From: Azospirillum ramasamyi
GTDB taxonomy: Bacteria > Pseudomonadota > Alphaproteobacteria > Azospirillales > Azospirillaceae
Reading direction: 5' to 3'
DNA: 64,000 bases
NCBI RefSeq assembly: GCF_003233655.1
Contig: NZ_CP029832.1
Span: forward strand, 62,001-126,000
Shown here: one piece after another, positions 9,036 through 17,089 of the stretch
Layout: each line of letters opens with the position of its first letter
How positions within the stretch are numbered: position 1 is the first letter of the stretch
The notes under the pieces: generated by a model
Told to the model about the DNA's origin: nothing
The model's input: the letters and a program-made list of their open reading frames with translations, nothing else
Databases searched by the model: none
Program-made: the position numbers and the translations under genes

Positions 9036-9310
9036 CAGGCGGCTTTGAGCTGTTGAATGTGATCGTTCAACGTGCGCAGCGAGGTGAAGATCCTGGTGTT
9101 GTTCTCGTCGTCCGCTCGGAGCTTCACCCCATAGGTCTTGGAAACGGCGAGCGCCACCTCCAGGATGTCGATCGAGTCGAGCCCCAGCCCTTCGCCGTAG
9201 AGGGCGGCGTCCGGGTCGATGTCCTCCGGGGCGGTTTCCAGCGTCAGGGTATTCACGATCAGGGTCGCCAGATCGAGTTCGGCGGGAGACATGGTCTTCA
9301 AGTCACTCAT
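9035..9310 (-). CDS. Acyl carrier protein of the APE-type cluster
   Basis: ACP of 91 residues. Ser46 in GLGLDSIDILEVA is the phosphopantetheine attachment site, on the second helix as usual. It would carry the growing polyene chain and is the first gene of the visible operon. A ribosome-binding site GAGG lies 5 nt before ATG 9310. Characterised APE clusters usually have two ACPs side by side (ApeE and ApeF). Only one is seen here, with a 474-base non-coding stretch upstream, so the second ACP is either absent or left of the window. Confidence 0.92.
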   Translation of the reverse strand: MSDLKTMSPAELDLATLIVNTLTLETAPEDIDPDAALYGEGLGLDSIDILEVALAVSKTYGVKLRADDENNTRIFTSLRTLNDHIQQLKAA

Positions 9311-9784
9311 TATGCCTCGCTAAAGCAACGCCTGTGACTGTTGATGTATTCTACCCATTTCGATATAACCCGATGGTGTAGAAAACCGTATTCGAGTCCC
9401 AGGATTCGCATTTTCAGGAGTTACGATAGCTACGCGCCGGGGTCGATTCCATCATTATTTCGGAGTGATCAGTTTGTTTTGCTCAAGATTGGCTTTCTTT
9501 GCAGAGATATGATGCCGGAGCCGCCCGGTACGGTTGCCGGTGGCGGATCGGGGCTGCGGATGGAAAACGGGCCAATTGAACGTTTGAAACACCATGGAAC
9601 GGTTTTCCCGCCCCTGTTCACTGTTTCATCCCGCGGGATGGCGATCCCCAGGCACGGACCTCACGGCAGGGCCGGCGGCAGGCCGGACGGAGGCGGGCCG
9701 GCTGCGGACGGAATTGTGGAGGGTGACGGCGAAGTCTAGTGCCGGGCGCCGCCGCCGGCCATGGAAAGCTTCAAAGAATGGTTC
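9311..9784. other. Intergenic region with probable APE operon promoter
   Basis: No convincing gene. The first 190 bases beside the ACP are clearly poorer in GC than the surroundings (for example 9451-9510), as expected for a promoter and leader. On the minus strand TTATAT at 9368-9363 could be a -10 element, but no good -35 stands 17 bases upstream, so a sigma-70 site is only suggested. The side nearer the MocR-type gene is GC-rich and featureless. Plus-strand open frames here show no family resemblance. Confidence 0.4.
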
Positions 9785-11281
9785 TCAGATCACGATGCCG
9801 GCAAGGGCGGGGCTTTGTTCCAGCGTGTCGGCCAGGATCTCCAGCATGTGGCGGCAGTCGGCGCGGGTGACCGGGGCGCCGAGGCAGATGCGCAGGGCCT
9901 CCGGGGCGGGGCCGGCGGTGAGGAAGGTGTCGCTGGCGGCGGCAGAGATGCCGCGGATGCGCAGATGGGCGGCGAACTCCCCGCGCGTCCAGGCCGGCGG
10001 CAGGCGGAGCCACAGGTGGAAGCCCTCCGGGTGGGCGGTCATCGCGGAGGACGGCAGCAGGTCGCGGGCCATGCGCTGGCGGAGCGTCGCCTCGGCCCGG
10101 ATGGCGGCGAGAAGCGCGTCGGCGGTGCCGTCGGCGATCCATCGGCTGGCGACCGCGGTGGGAATCGGCGGGGTGCCGAGCATGGTCGCCCGCTGGGCGG
10201 CGGCCAGCCGCATCGCCTGACGGGTATCCGGTGCGGCGACATAGGTGACGCGCAGGCCCGGCGCCACGCATTTCGCCAGCCCGGTGACATGGAAGGTGAT
10301 GTCCGGCGCCAGCGCCGCGATGGGCGGCGGCGCATCCTGCGGCAGCACGCCGTAGATGTCGTCCTCGATGACCGGGATGCCGTGTTCGCGGGCGATGGCG
10401 GCGATGGCGGCGCGCCGGTCCGCCGGCAGGGTCGCCGTCGTCGGGTTGTGCAGGGTGGGGATGCAGTAGAGCGCCTTCGGCGCATGAGTTTCGACGGCGG
10501 CGCGCAGGGCGTCGGGATCGAGCCCGTCTCCGTCCATCGCCACGCCGACCACCCGCAGCCCCAGCTGTCCGGCGATGGCCCTGAAGCCGGGATAGGTCAG
10601 CGCCTCCGTACAGATGGTATCGCCGGGGCGGGCCAGCATGCTGAGCAGGGCCAGCAGCGCGCTCTGCGTGCCGGGGCAGACGACGATCCGGCCGGCGTCC
10701 GGGGCGCCGAGCCGCCGGGACAGCCAATGCGCGCCTGCCGCGCGGTCCTCCTCCAACCCCCCGGCCGCCGTTGCGGTGTCGGGATAGCGCAGCAGCGATT
10801 GCGGGTCGAGCCGCAGCATCGCCTGGGCCAGACCCTGCCGTACGCGCTCCAGCAGCTCCGGCGCGTCGGGCAGGGGCGGCTGGTTCATCGTCATGTCGAT
10901 GACCGCCGCGGCCTCCCGCCGGGCGGTGGGGGACGGCGGCTCGTTCGGGGCGAGGCCGGCTTTGGCGCTGATGCCGGCCTTGGCGCTGATGAAGGTGCCC
11001 TGGCCGACGCGGGCGTCGAGAAGCCCCCGGCGCCTCGCCTCGCCATAGGCCCGGCTGACCGTGGTCAGATCCACTTCCAGGCGGACGGCGAGCGCGCGTT
11101 GCGGCGGCAGCCGGTGCCCCGCCGCCAGCCGGCCGCTGCGCACATCGTCGGCGATGGCGTCGGCGATGGCCAGATAGACCGGCTTGCTGCGGTTCGCCAG
11201 ATCGGGTTGCCAGAAGCCCGGGCCGGACTGCTCCGCCGGATCGGAGCCTTCGGCGGCATGGGCCGGGATATCGGATTGCAT
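9785..11281 (-). CDS. MocR-type transcriptional regulator (GntR HTH fused to PLP aminotransferase-like domain)
   Basis: Cytoplasmic regulator of 498 residues. Residues about 33-98 form a GntR winged helix (PVYLAIADAIADDVRSG, LPPQRALAVRLEV, TTVSRAY). Residues about 125-498 form a fold-type I aminotransferase domain with PTLHNPTT, IEDDIYG and the PLP Lys337 in TGLAKCVAPGLR. MocR regulators sense PLP or amino-compound ligands and usually control a neighbouring gene. No obvious target adjoins it: ccoG lies upstream on the same strand and the APE operon downstream. The linker carries a duplicated ISAKAG hexapeptide from an 18-base tandem repeat. The start is the first ATG of the frame. Confidence 0.88.
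   Translation of the reverse strand: MQSDIPAHAAEGSDPAEQSGPGFWQPDLANRSKPVYLAIADAIADDVRSGRLAAGHRLPPQRALAVRLEVDLTTVSRAYGEARRRGLLDARVGQGTFISAKAGISAKAGLAPNEPPSPTARREAAAVIDMTMNQPPLPDAPELLERVRQGLAQAMLRLDPQSLLRYPDTATAAGGLEEDRAAGAHWLSRRLGAPDAGRIVVCPGTQSALLALLSMLARPGDTICTEALTYPGFRAIAGQLGLRVVGVAMDGDGLDPDALRAAVETHAPKALYCIPTLHNPTTATLPADRRAAIAAIAREHGIPVIEDDIYGVLPQDAPPPIAALAPDITFHVTGLAKCVAPGLRVTYVAAPDTRQAMRLAAAQRATMLGTPPIPTAVASRWIADGTADALLAAIRAEATLRQRMARDLLPSSAMTAHPEGFHLWLRLPPAWTRGEFAAHLRIRGISAAASDTFLTAGPAPEALRICLGAPVTRADCRHMLEILADTLEQSPALAGIVI
10955..10990. repeat. 18-bp tandem duplication inside the MocR-type gene
   Basis: Two head-to-tail copies of GCCGGCTTTGGCGCTGAT, the second differing at one base (C for T). 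They encode ISAKAG twice on the minus strand, in the linker between the DNA-binding and aminotransferase domains, and keep the frame. Confidence 0.85.
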
Positions 11282-11341
11282 GGACTGTCCTGATCGTTTC
11301 CTTGGCCCGCACCCTGCGGCGTTGTCCGCATCATATGCGGG

Positions 11342-12886
11342 TTATGGGGCGAGGAACACGCTGTCGTGGCGGACCGGTTCACCGGCAGGCTCGGGCGTCA
11401 GCGTGAAGGCGAGCGGGGTGGAGGCGCCGGCCAGGGCCGACCGCGGCACGCGGACCTGGATGCGGTAGGTCTCCACCGCGTTGGCCCGGGCCGACAGCGC
11501 CAGTTCGCCGGCCTCGCCGCTCTCGCCCGACAGGCCGAGGCTGGCCTGCGGCGGGCCGGACAGGGTCAGCCGGTATTGCCGGTCCGTCAGAGACATGTTG
11601 GCGATCTTGATGGTGTAGGCGTTCTGGATGCGCCCGTCGCTGAGCGCCACGAACAGCGGCGCCCGGTCGCGCAGCACGGCGATGTCGTTGCTGGGCTTCA
11701 GCGCCAGAGCGATGGCCATCGCGCCGCCGACCACCACCAGCATCAGGCCGTAGACGATGGTGCGCGGCCGCAGCAGGCGGTAGCGGGGCGGCGGGACCGC
11801 CGTGGCTTTCGCCGTTTCAGTAGTGATGGCGGCTTTCGCCGTTTCAGTAATGGCGGCGGCTTTAGCCGCCTGGGCGGTCAGGGTGTCGAAGCGGATCAGG
11901 TCGCCGGGCCGGCCGATGCGCGCCATCACGTCGTTGCAGGCATCGACGCACAGGCCGCAGCCGATGCATTCCATCTGGATGCCGTCGCGGATGTCGATGC
12001 CGGTCGGGCAGACCTGGACGCACTGGCCGCAATCGATGCAGTCGCCGAACCCCATCCGGTTGCGGGTATCCCACCCCTCGCTCTTGCGCAGGGGCGCCCG
12101 GCCCTCGCCGCGCCAGTCCTGATAGGTGACGACGAGGCTGTCCTCGTCCAGCATGGCGGCCTGGATGCGCGGCCAGGGGCAGACGTAGAAGCACATCTGT
12201 TCGCGCATGAAACCGGCCATCAGATAGGTGCAGGCGGCCATGAACAACACGGAGCCGGCGGCGAGCGCCGAAGCGTCGAAGCGCAGCAGGTCGACCGCCA
12301 GCGTCGGCGCGTCGGTCAGATAGGCGATGCTGAGGAAGCCGGTGACGGCGGAGATCGCCAGCCACGCCGCATGCTTGACCGCCTTCTTCGCCAGCCACCG
12401 CGCGGTCCAGGGCTGCTTGTCCAGCCGGATGCGGTCGGTGCGGTCGCCCTCCACCCGCCGCTCGATCCAGACGAACAGGTCGGTCCACACCGTCTGCGGG
12501 CAGGTGAAGCCGCACCACACCCGGCCGCCCAGCGCCGTCGCCAGGAACAGGCCGATTGCGGCGATGATCATCACCCCGGTGATGTAGTAGACATGCTGCG
12601 GCCACAGCTGGACCGCGAAGATGTAGAAGCGCTGGCTGCCGAGATCGAACAGCACCGCCTGATCGGGCACGCCCGGCCCGCGGTCCCAGCGCAGGAAGGG
12701 CAGCAGGGCGAACAGCGCCAGCAGCACCGCGCCAAGCCCGGACTTCAGCCGCCGGAATCGCCCGCGCACCGCCTTGGGATGGATCTTGCGGTGGGAGGCG
12801 TAGGGGGATTGCGGCTCCTGCGGGACGGAAGAATGGTCCTTGGAGCCGCTTGGGCGGCGGGTGATGGTCGGCGCATCGCTGGGCAT
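11342..12886 (-). CDS. ccoG: Cytochrome c oxidase accessory protein CcoG (FixG/RdxA family)
   Basis: Polyferredoxin-like inner-membrane protein of 514 residues, known in the family as a cupric reductase that helps copper delivery to cbb3 oxidase. It has helices at about 52-66, 100-118, 172-190 and 210-226, the conserved GRVWCGFTCPQTVW with CXXXCP, two [4Fe-4S] motifs between Cys283 and Cys317 (CIDCGQCVQVCP and CIGCGLCVDAC), one more helix and a C-terminal Ig-like FixG domain. It is usually next to ccoNOQP or ccoHIS; none of these is here, so it is an orphan copy. The loop after the clusters carries an Ala/Thr/Lys tandem repeat. Confidence 0.95.
   Translation of the reverse strand: MPSDAPTITRRPSGSKDHSSVPQEPQSPYASHRKIHPKAVRGRFRRLKSGLGAVLLALFALLPFLRWDRGPGVPDQAVLFDLGSQRFYIFAVQLWPQHVYYITGVMIIAAIGLFLATALGGRVWCGFTCPQTVWTDLFVWIERRVEGDRTDRIRLDKQPWTARWLAKKAVKHAAWLAISAVTGFLSIAYLTDAPTLAVDLLRFDASALAAGSVLFMAACTYLMAGFMREQMCFYVCPWPRIQAAMLDEDSLVVTYQDWRGEGRAPLRKSEGWDTRNRMGFGDCIDCGQCVQVCPTGIDIRDGIQMECIGCGLCVDACNDVMARIGRPGDLIRFDTLTAQAAKAAAITETAKAAITTETAKATAVPPPRYRLLRPRTIVYGLMLVVVGGAMAIALALKPSNDIAVLRDRAPLFVALSDGRIQNAYTIKIANMSLTDRQYRLTLSGPPQASLGLSGESGEAGELALSARANAVETYRIQVRVPRSALAGASTPLAFTLTPEPAGEPVRHDSVFLAP
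11804..11849. repeat. In-frame tandem repeat in ccoG
   Basis: Two perfect copies of GGCTTTCGCCGTTTCAGTA with a 27-base period, followed by a decayed third copy. They encode repeated ETAKAA-type peptides in the cytoplasmic linker between the ferredoxin domain and the last membrane helix. Confidence 0.8.
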
Positions 12887-13210
12887 GGGGCACCTGGCAC
12901 GAAGGTACCGTCAGGCCGCCGCTTTCAGGCAAAGCGTATGGAGAGGCGGCCATTCGGCGATGCGGTTCGTATGGATCATTGATCGGATTGCCGCAAGCGA
13001 ATTGCCGGTATGCCATTCCCTGAATCGGGCATTTGCGCTGGTTTGTCGCAGTGGACGCGGGAAGTTGCGGATTGGGGATCCATACAATGCTTGGCGTTAC
13101 GAGGCTGGCCGCTTCATTGTATGGATAGCTGGGATGCTTGGCAGGGCATTGTCGAACCGGCATGCCGATGCACATTGTGCTGGCAGGAAAGCGATCATGC
13201 GACAGGCGCG
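12887..13210. other. Intergenic region between ccoG and the DUF1289 gene
   Basis: Divergent promoter region for ccoG (minus) and the DUF1289 gene (plus), poorer in GC than its flanks. TTGATCGGATTGC at about 12978 resembles half of an FNR/FixK box (TTGAT-N4-ATCAA), but the second half is missing, so no oxygen-responsive site is called. Confidence 0.4.
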
Positions 13211-13555
13211 ATGAGCAGCATCAAGTTGGGCGGCAGGAATTCGAAAGACGGCGCGGCGGCCAAGGACACCGGAAATCCCTGTATCGGACTCTGCCGCTTC
13301 GGCGGTCAGGAGGCCTGCCTGGGCTGCCACCGCACCAAGGCCGAGGTGAAGGGCTGGAAAAAGCTGAGCGACGCCGCCAAGGCGGCCATCAACCAGCGGA
13401 TCAGGCAGGAGGCGGGGCAGGCCCCGCCGGTGAAGGGCGCCGACGGCAAGGCGCCGCGCAAGCGTCTGCGCAAGCTCGACCGGAAGATCGGCAAGCTGGA
13501 AGCGAAGCTCGCCGCCCTGCGGGCCGAGCGCGACGCCATTGCGGGGGCGGGCTGA
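13211..13555 (+). CDS. DUF1289 family cysteine-containing small protein
   Basis: Protein of 114 residues. The DUF1289 block NPCIGLCRFGGQEACLGCHRT contains four Cys at about 24, 28, 36 and 39, which probably bind a metal, followed by the family's conserved region through GWKKLSDAAKAAI. The C-terminal half is basic and helical (KLDRKIGKLEAKLAALRAE) and looks like a coiled coil, an addition to the usual short family form. The frame is open upstream to 13010, but the ATG at 13211 immediately precedes conserved sequence. No function is known for the family. Confidence 0.85.
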   Translation: MSSIKLGGRNSKDGAAAKDTGNPCIGLCRFGGQEACLGCHRTKAEVKGWKKLSDAAKAAINQRIRQEAGQAPPVKGADGKAPRKRLRKLDRKIGKLEAKLAALRAERDAIAGAG

Positions 13556-13598
13556 GGCGCAGTGGTGTGGCGGGCTGTGATGCCGGCCCCGACGCAGG

Positions 13599-14414
13599 TC
13601 AGGTGCGGGCGAGGAAGCTGCCGATCGCCTCGACCACCGTGTCCTCGCGTTCCCGGTGCGGGACGTGGCCGGTGTCGGGCAGCATATGGACCGTTCCGCG
13701 CCCGGCGGCGATGCGGGCGGGGTGTTCCGCGGAGCCGTATTCGTCCCGGTCGCCATGCAGCGCCAGCACCGGGCAGCGGACCTCCGCCAGGGCGGCGTCG
13801 AGCGTCCAGCCGGCGAAGTCCGGCGACAGCCAGGCTCCGGTCCAGGCATCGACCGCCCAGCGGGCCTTGTCGCCCTGGTATTTCGCCAGCCGGGCGAGCT
13901 GGTCCGGATCCTGGAATCCCCGTTCGGCGACGCGGATGCCGGCCAGCGTCCGGTCCTCGACGAAGGCCTGGGCGGCGATGGTGACCAGCGCCCGGCAGCG
14001 CGACTGGAAATACGCCGCGGTTTCCACCGCCATGCCGCCGCCGACGCTGTGGCCGCAGGCGACGAAATCCCTAATTTCGAGCCGGTCCAGCAGGGTCGGC
14101 ACGACGCTCCGCGCCTCCGCCGCCACGAAATCGAGGGCGAGGCGTCCCGGATGCGGATCGGAGCGGCCGAAGCCGAGCCGGTCATAGGCGACGACCCGCC
14201 TTGCCGTCGCCGCCGCCAGCCGGGCCGGGAAGCCGCGCCACAGATCGACGCAGCCGAGGGAATCGTGGAACAGCAGGATCGGGGGACGGGCGGTCCCGTC
14301 CGGACTGTCCGGCCGCCATTCCTTCACGAACAGGCGGCCGCCCTCGACCTGGATGAAATGCTCTGCGTCACGGACGGCGGCGGGCTGCGAAGGCGGCGTG
14401 GTCATGTCATCCAT
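13599..14414 (-). CDS. Alpha/beta-fold hydrolase
   Basis: Soluble hydrolase of 271 residues. It has the oxyanion-hole region LLFHDSLGC, nucleophile elbow GHSVGGG (Ser), acid in HGDRDEYG and catalytic His in DTGHVPHRE. This is a complete triad in the order typical of the homoserine-acetyltransferase/esterase-like superfamily. The substrate is not predictable. It is convergent with the DUF1289 gene and 103 bases downstream of the amino-acid binding-protein gene on the same strand. ATG at 14405 is an alternative start. Confidence 0.85.
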   Translation of the reverse strand: MDDMTTPPSQPAAVRDAEHFIQVEGGRLFVKEWRPDSPDGTARPPILLFHDSLGCVDLWRGFPARLAAATARRVVAYDRLGFGRSDPHPGRLALDFVAAEARSVVPTLLDRLEIRDFVACGHSVGGGMAVETAAYFQSRCRALVTIAAQAFVEDRTLAGIRVAERGFQDPDQLARLAKYQGDKARWAVDAWTGAWLSPDFAGWTLDAALAEVRCPVLALHGDRDEYGSAEHPARIAAGRGTVHMLPDTGHVPHREREDTVVEAIGSFLART

Positions 14415-14517
14415 CGGCTGCGGTCAATGGCGGTCGTCAATGGCGCTCGCCTTTCGGCATCGGCGGGCCGGAGGCTGCGGCCCCGGCCGTCCGACATGCG
14501 GGTGAGCGGATTCGGCG

Positions 14518-15372
14518 TCAGCGAACCGAGACGTCGTAGCCGAAATGCTGCTGGCTCAGCTTGGCGATGGTGCCGTCCTTGGCGGCCTCGTCGATGGCCT
14601 TGTTGAAGCGGGCCTTCAGATCGGCATCGCTCTTGCGCAAGCCCACGCCCATGCCTTCGCCCAGCACGCCGCGCGACATGGTCGGGCCGACCAGCGTCAT
14701 GTTGTCGTTGCCCGTGCTGCGGATGATCGCCTCGATGGGAGAGCGGTCGCCGAAGATGGCGTCCACCCGGCCGGAGGACAGGTCGATGGCGGCGTTGTCG
14801 ATCTTGTCGTAGCTGCGCACCGTCACGTCCGGCAAATGCTTTTCCAGGAAATCGACCTGGATGGTGGAGGTCTGCACGCCCACCGTCTTGCCCTTCAGCA
14901 GCTCCGCCAGCTTGGCGAGCGCCGCCTTGCTGCCGGCCTCGTCGGAGAGGTCGATGCGCTCGGCGCCGAAATCGGCGCCGTTCAGCTTGGAGGACTTCAT
15001 CACGGCGAAGGTCGACTGTTCGGTGCCGTAGGGGCCGGCGAAGTCGATGACCTTCTTGCGGTCGTCGGTGATGGTCATGCCGGCCATGATGGCGTCGATC
15101 CTGCCCTGCTGCAGCGACGGGATCATGCCGTCCCAATCCTGGGCGATCAACTCGCACTCCGCCTCCATGCGCTTGCACAGATCCCAGGCGAGGTCGATCT
15201 CGAAGCCGACCAGCTTGCCCGATGAATCCATGCCGTTCCACGGGGCGAAGGAGCCTTCCGAGGCGATGCGGATCTTCTTCGCGTCCTTGGCGGCGGCGGG
15301 GTGGTCCATGGCGACGCCGGCGGTCCCCGTCGCCAGCGCACCCAGCACCAGCGCCATAAGGATCTTCTTCAT
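14518..15372 (-). CDS. Polar amino-acid ABC transporter substrate-binding protein (SBP_bac_3)
   Basis: Periplasmic binding protein of 284 residues with a Sec signal (MKKILMALVLGALATGTAG). The mature part begins KKIRIASEGSFAPWN, the usual cationic amino-acid family signature, with GFEIDLAWDLCKR, GMTITDDRKKVIDF and a C-terminal IAKLSQQHFG block. ATG 15372 is chosen because GGAAGGAAC lies 6-8 nt upstream. The family includes lysine/arginine/ornithine and opine binding proteins. The arginase/ornithine locus next door suggests arginine or ornithine as ligand, but this is inference. No permease or ATPase gene is adjacent. Confidence 0.88.
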   Translation of the reverse strand: MKKILMALVLGALATGTAGVAMDHPAAAKDAKKIRIASEGSFAPWNGMDSSGKLVGFEIDLAWDLCKRMEAECELIAQDWDGMIPSLQQGRIDAIMAGMTITDDRKKVIDFAGPYGTEQSTFAVMKSSKLNGADFGAERIDLSDEAGSKAALAKLAELLKGKTVGVQTSTIQVDFLEKHLPDVTVRSYDKIDNAAIDLSSGRVDAIFGDRSPIEAIIRSTGNDNMTLVGPTMSRGVLGEGMGVGLRKSDADLKARFNKAIDEAAKDGTIAKLSQQHFGYDVSVR

Positions 15373-15535
15373 CGGCTTGTTCCTTCCATTCATTGTGCTG
15401 CCCGGCGCCGGCTGTCCGCCCCGCGCCGTCAGCGAAGTGACCGGACTTTGGCACAGGCGTCCGCCGGCCGTCATCCCCCGCGTTGCCATGACGCCGCCGG
15501 TCGAATCACCGGCAACCGTCCGTGACCGGGAAGGC

Positions 15536-15991
15536 CTAAAGGCGGGCGCGGGTGCTGCGCGGGGTGTTCAGCAGCAGGTTCGTCTCGCTGGTGGTGATGC
15601 CGGGGATCAGGCGGATGCGGCGCAGGATCGCATCGAATTCCGGCAGGCTTGCGGCGGACAGCTCCACGATCAGATCCCAGCGTCCGTTGGTGCTGTGGAT
15701 CTCCATGATCTCGGGGAAGCCGCTGAGCGTGCGCACGACGCGGTCGGTCGCCTGCCCCTCCACCTCGATCAGCATGATGCCGCGCACCGGCGCCTCCACC
15801 GTGTCGGCGCGCAGGATGACGGTGTAGCCGATGATGATGCCGGACGCCTCCAGCCGCTCCATCCGCGTGCGCACCGTCGCCCGCGACACGCCCAGTTCGA
15901 TGGCGAGGTCGGAAATGCTGCGGCGGCCGTCATGGCGCAGCAGGGTGATCAGCTTCTCGTCCAGCTGGTCGAGGGTCATTTTCGCCGGCAT
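15536..15991 (-). CDS. Lrp/AsnC family transcriptional regulator of arginine catabolism
   Basis: Regulator of 151 residues. The N-terminal helix-turn-helix (LDEKLITLLRHDGRRSISDLA, VSRATVRTRMERLEASGII) precedes a RAM/AsnC ligand-binding domain ending in SETNLLLNTPRS. It is divergent from arginase and ornithine cyclodeaminase, an arrangement known in Agrobacterium and Brucella, where the Lrp protein activates the pathway with arginine or ornithine. ATG 15991 and ATG 15979 are both possible starts; neither has a clear ribosome-binding site. Target assignment is by context. Confidence 0.88.
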   Translation of the reverse strand: MPAKMTLDQLDEKLITLLRHDGRRSISDLAIELGVSRATVRTRMERLEASGIIIGYTVILRADTVEAPVRGIMLIEVEGQATDRVVRTLSGFPEIMEIHSTNGRWDLIVELSAASLPEFDAILRRIRLIPGITTSETNLLLNTPRSTRARL

Positions 15992-15993
15992 CC

Positions 15994-16004
15994 ACCAAAT
16001 TGGT
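15994..16004. promoter_or_regulatory. Candidate Lrp operator, ACCAA-A-TTGGT
   Basis: Perfect 5-base inverted repeat with one central base in the 126-bp region between the Lrp gene and the arginase gene. A half-site-like TTTTGGTAGG follows at about 16020. It could serve both autoregulation and arginase control. Spacing and palindrome are seen directly; binding is inferred. Confidence 0.4.
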
Positions 16005-16117
16005 AAGCTTGGCTGTTCGTTTTGGTAGGCCCGATGGCCGGTTTTGTCAAATTGCCCTGTCCGTTCCGCCACGCGCCTGTGATTTGCTGGTGAGGGGAAC
16101 AGGCGAGAGGCCGAACA

Positions 16118-17069
16118 ATGTCCTACCGGAAGACAAAGACGAAGCAGTGCCGGCTGGTCGGGGTGCCGGTGCAGGATGGGGCGGGGCGCCTCGGCTGCGA
16201 GATGGGGCCGAGCGCCTACCGCACCGCCGGGATCGCGCGGGCCTTGTCCGAGCTGGGGCACAGCGTCACCGACCTCGGCAACGTGGCGCCGCTGCCGCAA
16301 CGGCCGATGAAGCAATGGCAATGCGGCGCTGAAGCTGCTGCCGGAGGTGGCGGGCTGGACCGCCGCGCTGTCGAAGGCGGCGTATGAGGCGAGCGCCGGG
16401 CAGGACGCCATGCCGATCTTCATGGGCGGCGACCACAGCCTTGCCGCCGGCACCCTGACCGGGCTGGCGCAGCGGGCCGCCGAGACGAAGCGCGAGCTGT
16501 TCGTCCTGTGGCTGGACGCGCATCCCGATCTTCACACGCTGGAGACGACGGAGAGCGGCAACCTGCATGGCGTGCCGATGGCCTATGCGACCGGCCGCGC
16601 CGGCTTCGACGGCTATTTCCCGCCGCCGCCGGGGCGGCTCGATCCCCACAATGTCTGCATGATGGGCATCCGCAGCGTCGATCCGGCCGAAAGGCGGGCG
16701 CTGGAGAATTCCGGCATCACCGTGCACGACATGCGCAAGATCGACGAGCACGGCATCGTCTCCCTCCTGCGTCCGTTCCTGGAGCGGGTGGCGGAGGCGG
16801 ACGGGCTGCTGCATGTCAGCCTGGATGTCGATTTCCTCGATCCCGGCATCGCCCCCGGAGTCGGCACCACGGTTCCCGGTGGCGCGACCTTCCGCGAGGC
16901 ACATCTTATCATGGAGATGCTGCACGACACCGGCCTGGTCAGCAGCATCGATCTGGTGGAACTGAACCCCTTCCTGGACGAGCGCGGGCGCACCGCGATC
17001 CTGATGGTGGAACTGCTGGCGAGCCTGATGGGACGCCGCGTTCTGGATTACCCGACCCGCAGCTTCTGA
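16118..17069 (+). pseudogene. rocF: Arginase (ureohydrolase family), frameshifted
   Basis: Arginase hydrolyses arginine to ornithine and urea with a Mn2 centre. All family motifs are present, but in two frames. The first frame (16118-16316) encodes CRLVGVPVQDGAGRLGC, MGPSAYRTAGIA and LGNVAPLPQRPMK. The second (from about 16317) encodes ALKLLPEVAGW, MGGDHSLAAG (metal His/Asp), WLDAHPDLHT, SLDVDFLDP and FREAHLIMEML. Removing one A at 16314-16315 (CAAT to CAT) restores MKHGNAALKLLPE and gives about 316 residues, normal for alphaproteobacterial arginase. Everything else is intact, so this is either a very recent mutation or a base-calling error. The ribosome-binding site GAGAGG is good, and ocd follows after 20 nt. 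Confidence 0.85.
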
Positions 17070-17089
17070 CCGATTGGAGCGTTTGAGCC

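Noticed and set aside
6978..9056. Plus-strand frame of 692 codons opposite the ligase and ApeG-like genes
   Set aside because: Gln/Gly/Arg-rich antisense product; the minus strand has complete enzyme motifs.
9341..9739. Plus-strand frame of 132 codons in the APE promoter region
   Set aside because: No ribosome-binding site, no recognisable domain and a composition change halfway; the region is better explained as promoter and leader.
12970..12995. FNR/FixK box before ccoG
   Set aside because: Only one half of TTGAT-N4-ATCAA is present.
16118..16387. Programmed frameshift in arginase
   Set aside because: No slippery heptamer, stop codon context or downstream pseudoknot is evident, and arginases are not known to use one; a simple one-base change is more likely.
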